Source of the DNA: DAOSXA01 sp964526835
GTDB lineage: Bacteria; Zixibacteria; MSB-5A5; GN15; FEB-12
Reading direction: 5' to 3'
Assembly (NCBI GenBank): GCA_964526835.1
Contig: CAZGMK010000018.1
Coordinates: 4,019-68,018, forward strand
DNA: 64,000 nt
The position numbers were made by a program, and so were the translations under genes. A model generated the notes under the pieces. That model was not told where the DNA came from, searched no databases, and saw only the letters and a program-made list of their open reading frames with translations. Shown here in pieces: positions 44,226 through 51,843 of this stretch. The first letter of the stretch is position 1. Every line of letters starts with the position of its first letter.

Positions 44226-45473
44226 ATGAGTCATCGCACAGTCGTCACGGGTCTGGGGGCGCTTACGCCCATCGGGCACAGCGTTGATGAGACCTGGCGG
44301 AGTTTGCTCGAAGGCAGGAGCGGAGTCGGCCCCGTGACTCGCTTCGACGTCAGCGACTACTCCACCAGAATTGCCGCTGAGGTCAAGGACTTCGATCCCG
44401 GCGACACGATCGCGAAGAAAGAGCGCCGCCGCATGGATCTGGCCGAGCAGTATGCCATGTATGCGACGGCGCAGGCGCTGGACGATTCGGGCCTGGACCT
44501 CGAGAGAATCGACAAGGCCCGCTGCGGTGTCATTATCGGGTCCGGTATCGGTGGAATTTCCACATTCGAGGCTCAGCATGAGCGACTGCTCCAGGGAGGC
44601 CCGGGAAAGGTGTCACCGTTCTTCATACCCATGATGATCAGTGACATGTGCGCCGGGTTGGTCTCGATCAAGTGGGGTTTCCAGGGTCCCAACTACGCCA
44701 CCGTATCGGCCTGCGCTTCGTCGGCCCACGCGATTGCCGATGCTTATCGCATCATCGAACGCGGGGAGGCCGACATCATGCTGGCCGGCGGCGCCGAGGC
44801 CACTATCACGCCCACCTCCATGGCGGGCTTCTGCCAGGCCAAGGCGATGTCCACACGCAACGATGAACCCCATCGCGCCAGCCGTCCATTCGACAAGGAG
44901 CGCGACGGCTTCGTCATGGGTGAGGGCGCCGGAATGCTCGTTCTCGAATCGCTCGAGCACGCCCAGGCCCGGGGGGCGCGCATCTACGCCGAGATTGTTG
45001 GCGCCGGAATGACCGGAGACGCTTACCACATGACCGCTCCGCATCCCGAAGGCGTCGGAGCTCGTCGTGCGATGGAGATCGCGCTCCGGGATGCCGCCAT
45101 ACGACCAGATCAAGTCGACTATGTCAACACGCATGGCACTGCTACCGACCTCGGCGATATCGCCGAGACGAAGGCCATCAAGCAGGTGCTGGGCGAGCAC
45201 GCCATGAAAATACCCTGCAATTCGACCAAGTCGATTACAGGCCACCTGCTGGGGGCCGCCGGAGCGGTTGAATTGATTGTTGTTGTAAAATCGATTCAGG
45301 AGAATAAGGTCCACCCGACTATCAACCTTGATTATCCTGATCCTGAGTGCGACCTGGATTATGCTGTCGGCCCGGCCAGGGATGTTGAAGTGTTCAACGC
45401 CGTCAGCAACTCGTTCGGTTTTGGCGGGCATAATGTCTCGCTGGTAGTGTCCAAGTTCTCTGACGCCGGATAG
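44226..45473 (+). CDS. fabF: 3-oxoacyl-ACP synthase II
   Basis: 415-residue condensing enzyme. Catalytic Cys in VSACASSAHAIADAY, the two histidines in YVNTHGTATDLGD and KSITGHLLGAAGAVE, and SNSFGFGGHNVSLV at the C-terminus. The rnc start codon immediately follows its stop, without a gap. Confidence 0.96.
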   Translation: MSHRTVVTGLGALTPIGHSVDETWRSLLEGRSGVGPVTRFDVSDYSTRIAAEVKDFDPGDTIAKKERRRMDLAEQYAMYATAQALDDSGLDLERIDKARCGVIIGSGIGGISTFEAQHERLLQGGPGKVSPFFIPMMISDMCAGLVSIKWGFQGPNYATVSACASSAHAIADAYRIIERGEADIMLAGGAEATITPTSMAGFCQAKAMSTRNDEPHRASRPFDKERDGFVMGEGAGMLVLESLEHAQARGARIYAEIVGAGMTGDAYHMTAPHPEGVGARRAMEIALRDAAIRPDQVDYVNTHGTATDLGDIAETKAIKQVLGEHAMKIPCNSTKSITGHLLGAAGAVELIVVVKSIQENKVHPTINLDYPDPECDLDYAVGPARDVEVFNAVSNSFGFGGHNVSLVVSKFSDAG

Positions 45474-46295
45474 ATGGCCATTTTCACGAAGTTGCGAGGT
45501 TTGTTCGGTCGCCGGGGCCGTTCGGTGTCTGGGGCGTCGGCGACGGACATTGAACTGGCCCGCGCCGATACCACGATCCAGGAAGGGCCGGTCCAGATAG
45601 ATGTCGAGGCGGTCCAGGAGATACTCGGCTATAGTTTCTCGGATCCCTCGCTGCTCATTCTCGGGCTGACCCATCGGTCGTTTACTCGATTCGACCCGCA
45701 CCATGCTCCTTCCAATGAACGCCTGGAGTTTCTCGGGGACTCGGTTCTGGGGCTGGTCATATCAGAACAGCTCTTTCGCGACAGCCCCGAAAGCCACGAG
45801 GGCGAACTGACAAAGACCAAGGCGCGACTGGTCAACGAGATAACCCTGGCCGCGATGGCGCGTCGCATCGGACTGCATCGCCATTTGCGCCTGTCGCCCG
45901 AAGAAGACCGAAGCGGCGGACGCGATCGTCCGTCGATTGTTTCCGATGGGTTCGAATCAGTCATTGCGGCCATCTATCTCGATGGTGGTTTTGAGGCTGC
46001 GAGGCGTGTGATCCTCGACACTATCTACGCCCGGAAGGACGAGATCCTTTCGGACAGGTCGCAACGTAACTACAAGGGTGAGCTCCTGGAACTGATTCAG
46101 GGATGGGGTGAGACCATGCCGCGTTACGAAGTCCTCAGCGAGACAGGTCCGGACCATCGCAAGGTATTCAAGGTCGGGGTGACGGTCCTGAGGGAACAAC
46201 TAGGAATCGGTGAGGGGAGTTCGAAGAGGGAAGCCGAGCAGCACGCCGCCGCACTGGCCCTGAAGAAGCTCAAACAGATGGGTCGACTCGACTAG
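45474..46295 (+). CDS. rnc: Ribonuclease III
   Basis: 273 residues. Nuclease domain with NERLEFLGDSVLGLVISEQLF (catalytic Glu and Asp) and FESVIAAIYLDGGFEAA (second acidic pair), then a double-stranded RNA-binding domain from NYKGELLELIQGWG to GEGSSKREAEQHAAALALKKL. About 45 extra residues precede the nuclease domain. Cleaves structured rRNA and mRNA. Last gene of the yceD-fab-rnc cluster; the start codon abuts the fabF stop. Confidence 0.95.
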   Translation: MAIFTKLRGLFGRRGRSVSGASATDIELARADTTIQEGPVQIDVEAVQEILGYSFSDPSLLILGLTHRSFTRFDPHHAPSNERLEFLGDSVLGLVISEQLFRDSPESHEGELTKTKARLVNEITLAAMARRIGLHRHLRLSPEEDRSGGRDRPSIVSDGFESVIAAIYLDGGFEAARRVILDTIYARKDEILSDRSQRNYKGELLELIQGWGETMPRYEVLSETGPDHRKVFKVGVTVLREQLGIGEGSSKREAEQHAAALALKKLKQMGRLD

Positions 46296-46386
46296 TACCT
46301 CGTCATCTGTTGTCACACACTATCCACGGTCCTGAAGGACCATGCTCAGAGCGACAATAGGTTTGTTTTTACTTGATGCTTTTTTG

Positions 46387-46417
46387 TTGACATAGCCATA
46401 CCATTTCTAATTATGGT
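46387..46417 (+). promoter_or_regulatory. Possible promoter for the H1-like gene
   Basis: TTGACA (46387-46392) is perfect; -10 candidates are TAATTA (46408, 15-base spacer) or TATGGT (46412, 19-base spacer), neither ideal. Confidence 0.4.
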
Positions 46418-46437
46418 GCTTATGATGTCTCATAAGC
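46418..46437. promoter_or_regulatory. Palindrome between promoter and H1-like gene
   Basis: Perfect 8-base arms GCTTATGA and TCATAAGC with a four-base centre TGTC. It overlaps or directly follows the -10 region, where a repressor site would lie. Confidence 0.4.
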
Positions 46438-46581
46438 AGAGATACAACCGTATGGAGATTCGACGTCCTACCTGCTACGCCGACGCAGTCAGACACTCAT
46501 CGGGCGTACGAAGAACTGCGGGCTTGTTACGGAGTGAAACCAAGGCACCAACCGTTAACATAGACACAGGAGTCTAGCTCC

Positions 46582-47031
46582 ATGCGTAAGGCTACACGAA
46601 AAAAGACAACGCGTAAGACCGCCCGGAAGACGAGCACACGCAAACCGGCGGCAAGGAAGAAGACCACGGCCCGCTCAACCAAGCGCAAGGTGGGGCTGCG
46701 TCCCGGCGCTAAAGCCTGGACCAAGGCTGAAGAGCGCAAGCTGACGACGGCCTACAAGAAGAAGAGCGCCACCGAGATCGCTGAGATGCTCGGGCGGACG
46801 CCGGCATCGGTGAAGGCGAAGATCCGTACCCTCGGTCTGAAGAAGCCGGCCGGGGCCACTCGCAAACCTGCCCGCAAGACCGCAGGCAAGAAGGCCACAA
46901 CCAGAAAAAGGACTGCGCGCAAGAAGACGACAGCTCGTACCAAGACCACGAAGGCCAAGAGCTCACGGGCTCGCAAGACGTCGACCAGGGCGACAAGGAC
47001 TGGACGGACCCGTCGTCGCACACGCAGCTAG
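46582..47031 (+). CDS. Histone H1-like Lys/Arg/Thr-rich protein with a Myb/SANT-like central domain
   Basis: 149 residues, extremely basic. Residues 1-44 and 89-149 are low-complexity KKTARK/TRK-type repeats like the tails of bacterial H1 homologues (Hc1, AlgP). Between them, residues about 45-88 form a compact segment, AWTKAEERKLTTAYKKKS then ATEIAEMLGRTPASVKAKIR, that reads as a three-helix Myb/SANT-like or SPT2-style helix-turn-helix DNA-binding unit. It probably binds chromosomal DNA as a nucleoid protein. AGGAG lies nine bases before the ATG; monocistronic, with terminator at 47058. Confidence 0.8.
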   Translation: MRKATRKKTTRKTARKTSTRKPAARKKTTARSTKRKVGLRPGAKAWTKAEERKLTTAYKKKSATEIAEMLGRTPASVKAKIRTLGLKKPAGATRKPARKTAGKKATTRKRTARKKTTARTKTTKAKSSRARKTSTRATRTGRTRRRTRS

Positions 47032-47057
47032 GTTCTTCGATACGACCACATGTCCCG

Positions 47058-47085
47058 AGAAACCCGCCCTCAGGCGGGTTTCTTT
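47058..47085 (+). terminator. Intrinsic terminator after the H1-like gene
   Basis: Perfect 10-base arms GAAACCCGCC and GGCGGGTTTC with loop CTCA, then TTT. Confidence 0.85.
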
Positions 47086-47234
47086 GTTCGGGCCTTTGTC
47101 CGTGCGACTGCGTGGGCTGACCAAATCCATGTTAGCTCCGGCCCTTTCGATTTCAAGATAGGTTTCTTCCGTTGCCCCGGGCAGGTGTATATCCAATCTT
47201 CATCCCAGGCGTCGGTTGAGAGAATGCTTGGCTG

Positions 47235-47385
47235 ATGATTGACCAGTCTCTCTGCACTCGGTCGGGCGACGCAGGGCCGCCCGCGGCAAAAGAACCTTTC
47301 TCGAGTAGCCGCTGGCTTATCTTTGCGGCGTCAATGGGCCAGGCGAGGTTCATCGACAAGCCTCGAGAACAGCTCGGAATACTCT
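47235..47385 (+). repeat. Dispersed intergenic repeat, copy B
   Basis: Shares GACCAG, TCGGGCGAC, GCGGCAAAA, CCTTTCTCG, GGCG-CAATGGGCCA, GAGGTTCATC and CAAGCC with copies A (8190) and C (24424, opposite strand). Fills most of the 371-base gap between the H1-like terminator and the next gene; the last bases overlap its leader. Confidence 0.65.
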
Positions 47386-47402
47386 GATTGAGGACGATCA
47401 CG

Positions 47403-49610
47403 ATGAAAGACACTGCCGTTGTCGCCGCCCTGCTCATGTTACTGATTAGCGGTCCTGCTCGATCTGTAGATACAACTGACGTCCTCGGCCGGATTCTCGC
47501 TGAGGTCGGCTTCAGCCGGGAGAACCTGGGATATGCCCCCGCCGGATACTGGAACCGCTTTCCACAGGACACTCCGCACAAACTCAACTCATTCGACGAT
47601 CTCTTCGCCGAGCCGTTGCGCCTGTACGACTACTCGCAGGTAATGGCCAATGCCGTGGAGCAGTATCTCGATCCGACCCGAGCCGACAGCCTTGATGACG
47701 GCCTCTACCATCTGGTGTACAACCTCGGCGTTGAGAAGAAATTCGGCGGCTTTCGTTCCTATTCGGCCAACCTGATTACTGCTCCCGATGGCGATCGCCC
47801 CGTCATTGAGGCCCTGGACTATCTTCAGCACCTGGCCGGACAGCGGAGCCGCTACAAAGCCTTCGGACAGGACGGCGAATGGCCGCGCCACCGATTCGAG
47901 TTGGCTGATCGGATTGCTTCCATCCCGGATACGATCCGCCATGTGCTGGCGGAACTGCTGATAAACCTGGGAGAAGCAATCTACTGGCATATTCTGGCCT
48001 TCCGTAACTGTGATCACTCAGATCTGCAGACAGCCTTCGATATCCGCGATCTGGCAGAGACTCAGACCGACGGCGCCGTCTACCATCCCGAACTTGACGA
48101 TATAGCCGGCGCCATCGACTGGGCTTCGCTGTTCTACTCGGCCCTGAAGACCGTCGCTGCCGCTGAGCAGGCCGAGCGAAAACTGGTCGGTCTTGCGGAC
48201 CGGTTCCCCGACACGCTGGATATCGACCTTGCTACTCCCTTCGGAAGAGTGGTCCTGCTGCCCGGCAAGAACGACCCGCATGGACTTCCTCCCACTTCTC
48301 TGACGCCTGCGGATGCTGAGAGCCGGAAGCACTTCGAAATCGATGCAGCCAATACGCTGCTGCTGATCGACTTCGGGCGTAACACAATCTATCAGGGCAG
48401 CCCCGGCGCCACTTCATCACTGTCGAATCCGATCTCGGTGCTGATCGATCTGGCGGGCGACGATTACTATGGACATGGACGCACATCCTATCCACCGTCG
48501 ACCGGTGTGGGTCTGATGGGAGTTGGGGTTGCAATCGATTCCGAGGGAGATGACCACTACAGTGGTTCCACTTACGCTCAGGGCGCCGGTCTGTTCGGGG
48601 TCGGCGTGCTGCTGGACCGCTCCGGCGATGATCACTACCGGGCCGAGACTTCGGCCCAGGGAGCGGGCTACTTCGGGATCGGGATTTGCCTCGATGCCAC
48701 CGGCGACGACGAGTACTATCTGTGGGGTGATGGTCAGGGAATGGGAGGAGTCGGCGGCGGAATCGGCGTTTGCGCTTCATTCTCGGGCAACGACAAGTAT
48801 ACGGCCGAACCGTACAGTCGCGTCGTGGATCGCGGTGACTATCATAGTGACCACAAGATCAACGGGAACAACGCCCAGGGAGCGGGATTCGGGCGTCGAG
48901 GCGACGGCTCCGACGGCCACAGTTGGGCAGGAGGCCTGGGAGCAATTATGGATATCCACGGTGACGACCACTATTATTCCGGAAACTGGACCCTCGGGGT
49001 CGGCTACTGGTTCGCCACCGGTATAGCGCTCGATCGTAACGGCAACGACAAGTACGAATCCTGCTATTTCACCCAGGCTTCCGGGGCGCACTACTGCAAC
49101 GGCGTCCTGATCGATCAGTCAGGCGACGATGAGCACATCCTGTACGAAACCGCCGGCGCGGCCCTGGGCTTTGGCTGGGACTACACTAACGCTCTGCTGG
49201 TCAACCTGGGCGGCGACGATCACTATAGGGCCAGAATAATCTCCATGGGTCTGGCGCAGATTCGCTCCAACGCTTTCCTGATCGACGTCGGAGGTGATGA
49301 TGTGTACGAACTCGGCAAAGGCACGCCGGGCCTGGGAGAAGCTTCCTGGCGCGAAGGATACGACAAACCCAGCCCACTGCTGACCTACTACTACTATTCC
49401 AGGTCATTCGGTGGGTTCATCGATATCGGCGGAGACGATACCTACTGGGAGTTTGATTCCGCAGGACGTGAGCCACATCCGGTGGCTGCGGAGAACTCGC
49501 TTTGGCTCCAGCCATCTCGCGATGATGAGCGTTGGGGAGCTGATAATTTCGGAGTCGGAATCGACATCGAATCCGGCGTGATTCCGGAGGTGGAGATGTG
49601 GGGACGGTGA
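47403..49610 (+). CDS. Large exported protein with about ten GDD(H/Y/D)Y repeats
   Basis: 735 residues; I do not recognise the family. It has a signal peptide (VVAALLMLLISGPARS), a mainly helical N-terminal half (about 30-320), and a C-terminal half built of repeats of about 25-40 residues ending in D-x-G/S-GDDxY, for example LIDLAGDDYYG, IDSEGDDHYSG, LDRSGDDHYRA, LDATGDDEYYL, MDIHGDDHYYS, LDRNGNDKYES, LVNLGGDDHYRA and IDIGGDDTYWE, spaced by Gly/Ala-rich AQGAG segments. This looks like a calcium-binding beta-helix or roll. The start at 47403 has GAGGA eight bases upstream. Monocistronic. Confidence 0.75.
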   Translation: MKDTAVVAALLMLLISGPARSVDTTDVLGRILAEVGFSRENLGYAPAGYWNRFPQDTPHKLNSFDDLFAEPLRLYDYSQVMANAVEQYLDPTRADSLDDGLYHLVYNLGVEKKFGGFRSYSANLITAPDGDRPVIEALDYLQHLAGQRSRYKAFGQDGEWPRHRFELADRIASIPDTIRHVLAELLINLGEAIYWHILAFRNCDHSDLQTAFDIRDLAETQTDGAVYHPELDDIAGAIDWASLFYSALKTVAAAEQAERKLVGLADRFPDTLDIDLATPFGRVVLLPGKNDPHGLPPTSLTPADAESRKHFEIDAANTLLLIDFGRNTIYQGSPGATSSLSNPISVLIDLAGDDYYGHGRTSYPPSTGVGLMGVGVAIDSEGDDHYSGSTYAQGAGLFGVGVLLDRSGDDHYRAETSAQGAGYFGIGICLDATGDDEYYLWGDGQGMGGVGGGIGVCASFSGNDKYTAEPYSRVVDRGDYHSDHKINGNNAQGAGFGRRGDGSDGHSWAGGLGAIMDIHGDDHYYSGNWTLGVGYWFATGIALDRNGNDKYESCYFTQASGAHYCNGVLIDQSGDDEHILYETAGAALGFGWDYTNALLVNLGGDDHYRARIISMGLAQIRSNAFLIDVGGDDVYELGKGTPGLGEASWREGYDKPSPLLTYYYYSRSFGGFIDIGGDDTYWEFDSAGREPHPVAAENSLWLQPSRDDERWGADNFGVGIDIESGVIPEVEMWGR

Positions 49611-49678
49611 AATGAACCTCGGACTGTCCGCGATCCGGCCGCCCCGATGCTCCGCCGGGAGTCGGCATAAGAAAAGCC

Positions 49679-49711
49679 TCTCCGGCCTGTGCTCACAACC
49701 GAAGAGGCGCA
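49679..49711 (-). terminator. Possible terminator for the cNMP-aspartase gene
   Basis: Arms of ten bases (one mismatch) with a 13-base loop; on the minus strand the stem ends in TTTTCTT. It lies about 170 bases beyond the stop of the minus-strand gene. Confidence 0.55.
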
Positions 49712-49881
49712 TCCCGAATGCGGCGGGAGGGGTACCGCACTCGAGTTCATCTCTGTATACACCTTATTTCACAAATACCAATGGTTCCCGAGGCCGGATC
49801 AGCAAATCACTTAACCAATTTCTAACAGTATTGCCCCGATTTGTCAATACATAATTTGCCACTGCAATGTCGCAACCCGGT

Positions 49882-51762
49882 TTAGCGCGGGTCGCCGCCG
49901 CTCTCCCGGTGGTTCGTCATTCGATCCGGATCCAGTAACTCGTCGAGCTCGTCTTTGGTCAGGAGTGACCGCTCCAGGACCAGCTCATACACGCCGCGAT
50001 CCTGCTCGAGGGCTTCGCGCGCCAGAGCCGTGCAGACTTCATATCCCAGGACCGGGTTCAGGGCCGTGATCACACCGATGCTCTTCTTGACATAACGGCG
50101 GCAGACCCTCTCATTCGCCGTGATTCCGTCGACGCACCTGATGCGCAGGGTTTCCATGCAGTTGATCAGCATATCAATCGACTCGAAAATGCTCTGAGCA
50201 ATAACCGGCTCCATGGCGTTGAGCTCAAGTTGACCGGCCTCCGCCGCCATGGTGACCGTGAGATCGTTTCCCACTACCTTGAAGGCCACCTGGTTGACCA
50301 CTTCGGGAATGACAGGATTGACCTTCCCCGGCATAATCGATGAGCCCGGTTGCATGGCCGGCAGGTTAATCTCATTGAACCCGGCTCGCGGCCCCGATGA
50401 AAGGAGGCGCAGGTCGTTGGCGATCTTTGACAGCTTGATGGCCAGACGTTTTATCGCCGACGAGTACATCACGAAGCCGCCGGTATCCTGGGTTTCTTCG
50501 ACCAGGTCATAGGCCAGGCGCACCGGCAATTGGGTGATCTCACGAAGATGTTCGACAACCAGCCCCGGATAGCGCGGATCGGCGTTGATACCCGTGCCAA
50601 TCGCGGTGCCGCCCATATTCAGTTCCAGGAAGAGGTCGGCGTTGTCCTCCAGCCGCCTGATCTCCTCGTGCAGCGTGGCCGCCCAGGCCTCGAACTCCTG
50701 TCCAAGTGTCATCGGCACCGCATCCTGCATCTGGGTGCGGCCCATCTTGATTATGCGCCCGAACTCCCGCCCCTTAGCACGGAAGGACTCGACCAGCTGA
50801 CCCAGCGAGGCCACCAGGTCGCGATTGAAGAAGAGGAAAGCGATCTTCAGCGCCGAGGGGTAGACATCATTTGTCGACTGGGACATATTGACATGAATGT
50901 TGGGATGGCATTGGGCGTACTGGCCTCGTTCGCAGCCGAGCAGCTCCAGCGCCCGATTCGCGATGACCTCGTTGGCGTTCATGTTGGTGGATGTGCCGGC
51001 GCCCCCCTGCACCAGGTCGACCACGAACTGGGAGTGCAGGCGACCACCGACGATCTCTTCGCAGGTTCTGACAATAGCATCGGCGATATTGTTGTCGATC
51101 AGGCCTAGCTCCTGGTTGGTGCGCGCAGCCGCCATTTTAACCATGGCCAGAGACCTGATGAGGGTAGGAAACTGGCTTAGAGCGATCCCGGATATATTGA
51201 AGTTCTCCAGGGCTCGCAGAGTTTGAATGCCATAGTAGAATTCGTACGGAACATCCCTGTCTCCCAGAAGATCGTGCTCACGACGAGTCCGCCCGCTCAT
51301 GTACTGGGCGGCGACATCGACCGCGCGCGTAGAGGCCTTCACAATGCGACGTGACACCACTCGAGCCACGGCGGCTAGCAGCTTCATAGCCGCCTCTGGC
51401 CGGTGCTTTCCGATATCGGTGAAGACATCCCTGGTGATGGCCAGGGCTCGAGTCCGCAGCAAAGTTCGCGCCGAAGTGGAATGGGGATAATCATCCATCA
51501 AGGCGCCCTCAGCGATGAAGTCGCCGGCACTGAAGAACGACAGGCGTCGTTCCTGACCCGCAGCGGTGCGCTTGGTCAGTTGGACCTGCCCGGTGATGAT
51601 GACCCACATGCAACGACGCGGATCATTCTCCTCAAAGACTGATTCGCCAGGGCCGAACTCCACTATTTCGCCGCGTTCGGCAAAAAGAAGCCGCTCTTCC
51701 TCGTTAAGCCGTGCGAACAACTCTACTTGAAACAAAAACCGGGAAACTGAAGCAGTATCCAA
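49882..51762 (-). CDS. aspA: Fusion: cyclic nucleotide-binding (CRP-type) domain plus aspartate ammonia-lyase
   Basis: 626 residues. Residues about 8-140 form a cNMP-binding jelly-roll (ELFARLNEEERLLFAERGE, ESVFEENDPRRCMWVIITGQV, GDFIAEGALMDDYPHSTSAR). From about 158 to the end is a full-length aspartase: TSTNMNANEVIANRALE, HVNMSQSTNDVYPSALK, the signature GSSIMPGKVNP, NMGGTAIGTGINADP and the C-terminal LLTKDELDELLDPDRMT. Aspartase is favoured over fumarase by these motifs. It would convert aspartate to fumarate and ammonia, perhaps under ligand control. A TTG start has AGGAG upstream. No DNA-binding domain is present. Confidence 0.85.
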   Translation of the reverse strand: MDTASVSRFLFQVELFARLNEEERLLFAERGEIVEFGPGESVFEENDPRRCMWVIITGQVQLTKRTAAGQERRLSFFSAGDFIAEGALMDDYPHSTSARTLLRTRALAITRDVFTDIGKHRPEAAMKLLAAVARVVSRRIVKASTRAVDVAAQYMSGRTRREHDLLGDRDVPYEFYYGIQTLRALENFNISGIALSQFPTLIRSLAMVKMAAARTNQELGLIDNNIADAIVRTCEEIVGGRLHSQFVVDLVQGGAGTSTNMNANEVIANRALELLGCERGQYAQCHPNIHVNMSQSTNDVYPSALKIAFLFFNRDLVASLGQLVESFRAKGREFGRIIKMGRTQMQDAVPMTLGQEFEAWAATLHEEIRRLEDNADLFLELNMGGTAIGTGINADPRYPGLVVEHLREITQLPVRLAYDLVEETQDTGGFVMYSSAIKRLAIKLSKIANDLRLLSSGPRAGFNEINLPAMQPGSSIMPGKVNPVIPEVVNQVAFKVVGNDLTVTMAAEAGQLELNAMEPVIAQSIFESIDMLINCMETLRIRCVDGITANERVCRRYVKKSIGVITALNPVLGYEVCTALAREALEQDRGVYELVLERSLLTKDELDELLDPDRMTNHRESGGDPR

Positions 51763-51797
51763 AGTGCGAAATCTCCTGTCAATTCAAAGCTCTGGGC

Positions 51798-51825
51798 AAT
51801 ATATCAACAGTAAACAGAACAACAA
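51798..51825 (-). promoter_or_regulatory. Possible promoter of the cNMP-aspartase gene
   Basis: Minus strand TTGTTG (51825-51820), 16-base spacer, TATATT (51803-51798). Good -10, weak -35. Confidence 0.4.
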
Positions 51826-51843
51826 GAGGGCGCGGCGACCTTT

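Noticed and set aside
47050..47235. Small gene after the H1-like gene
   Set aside because: It begins inside the terminator hairpin and runs into repeat copy B; no ribosome site.
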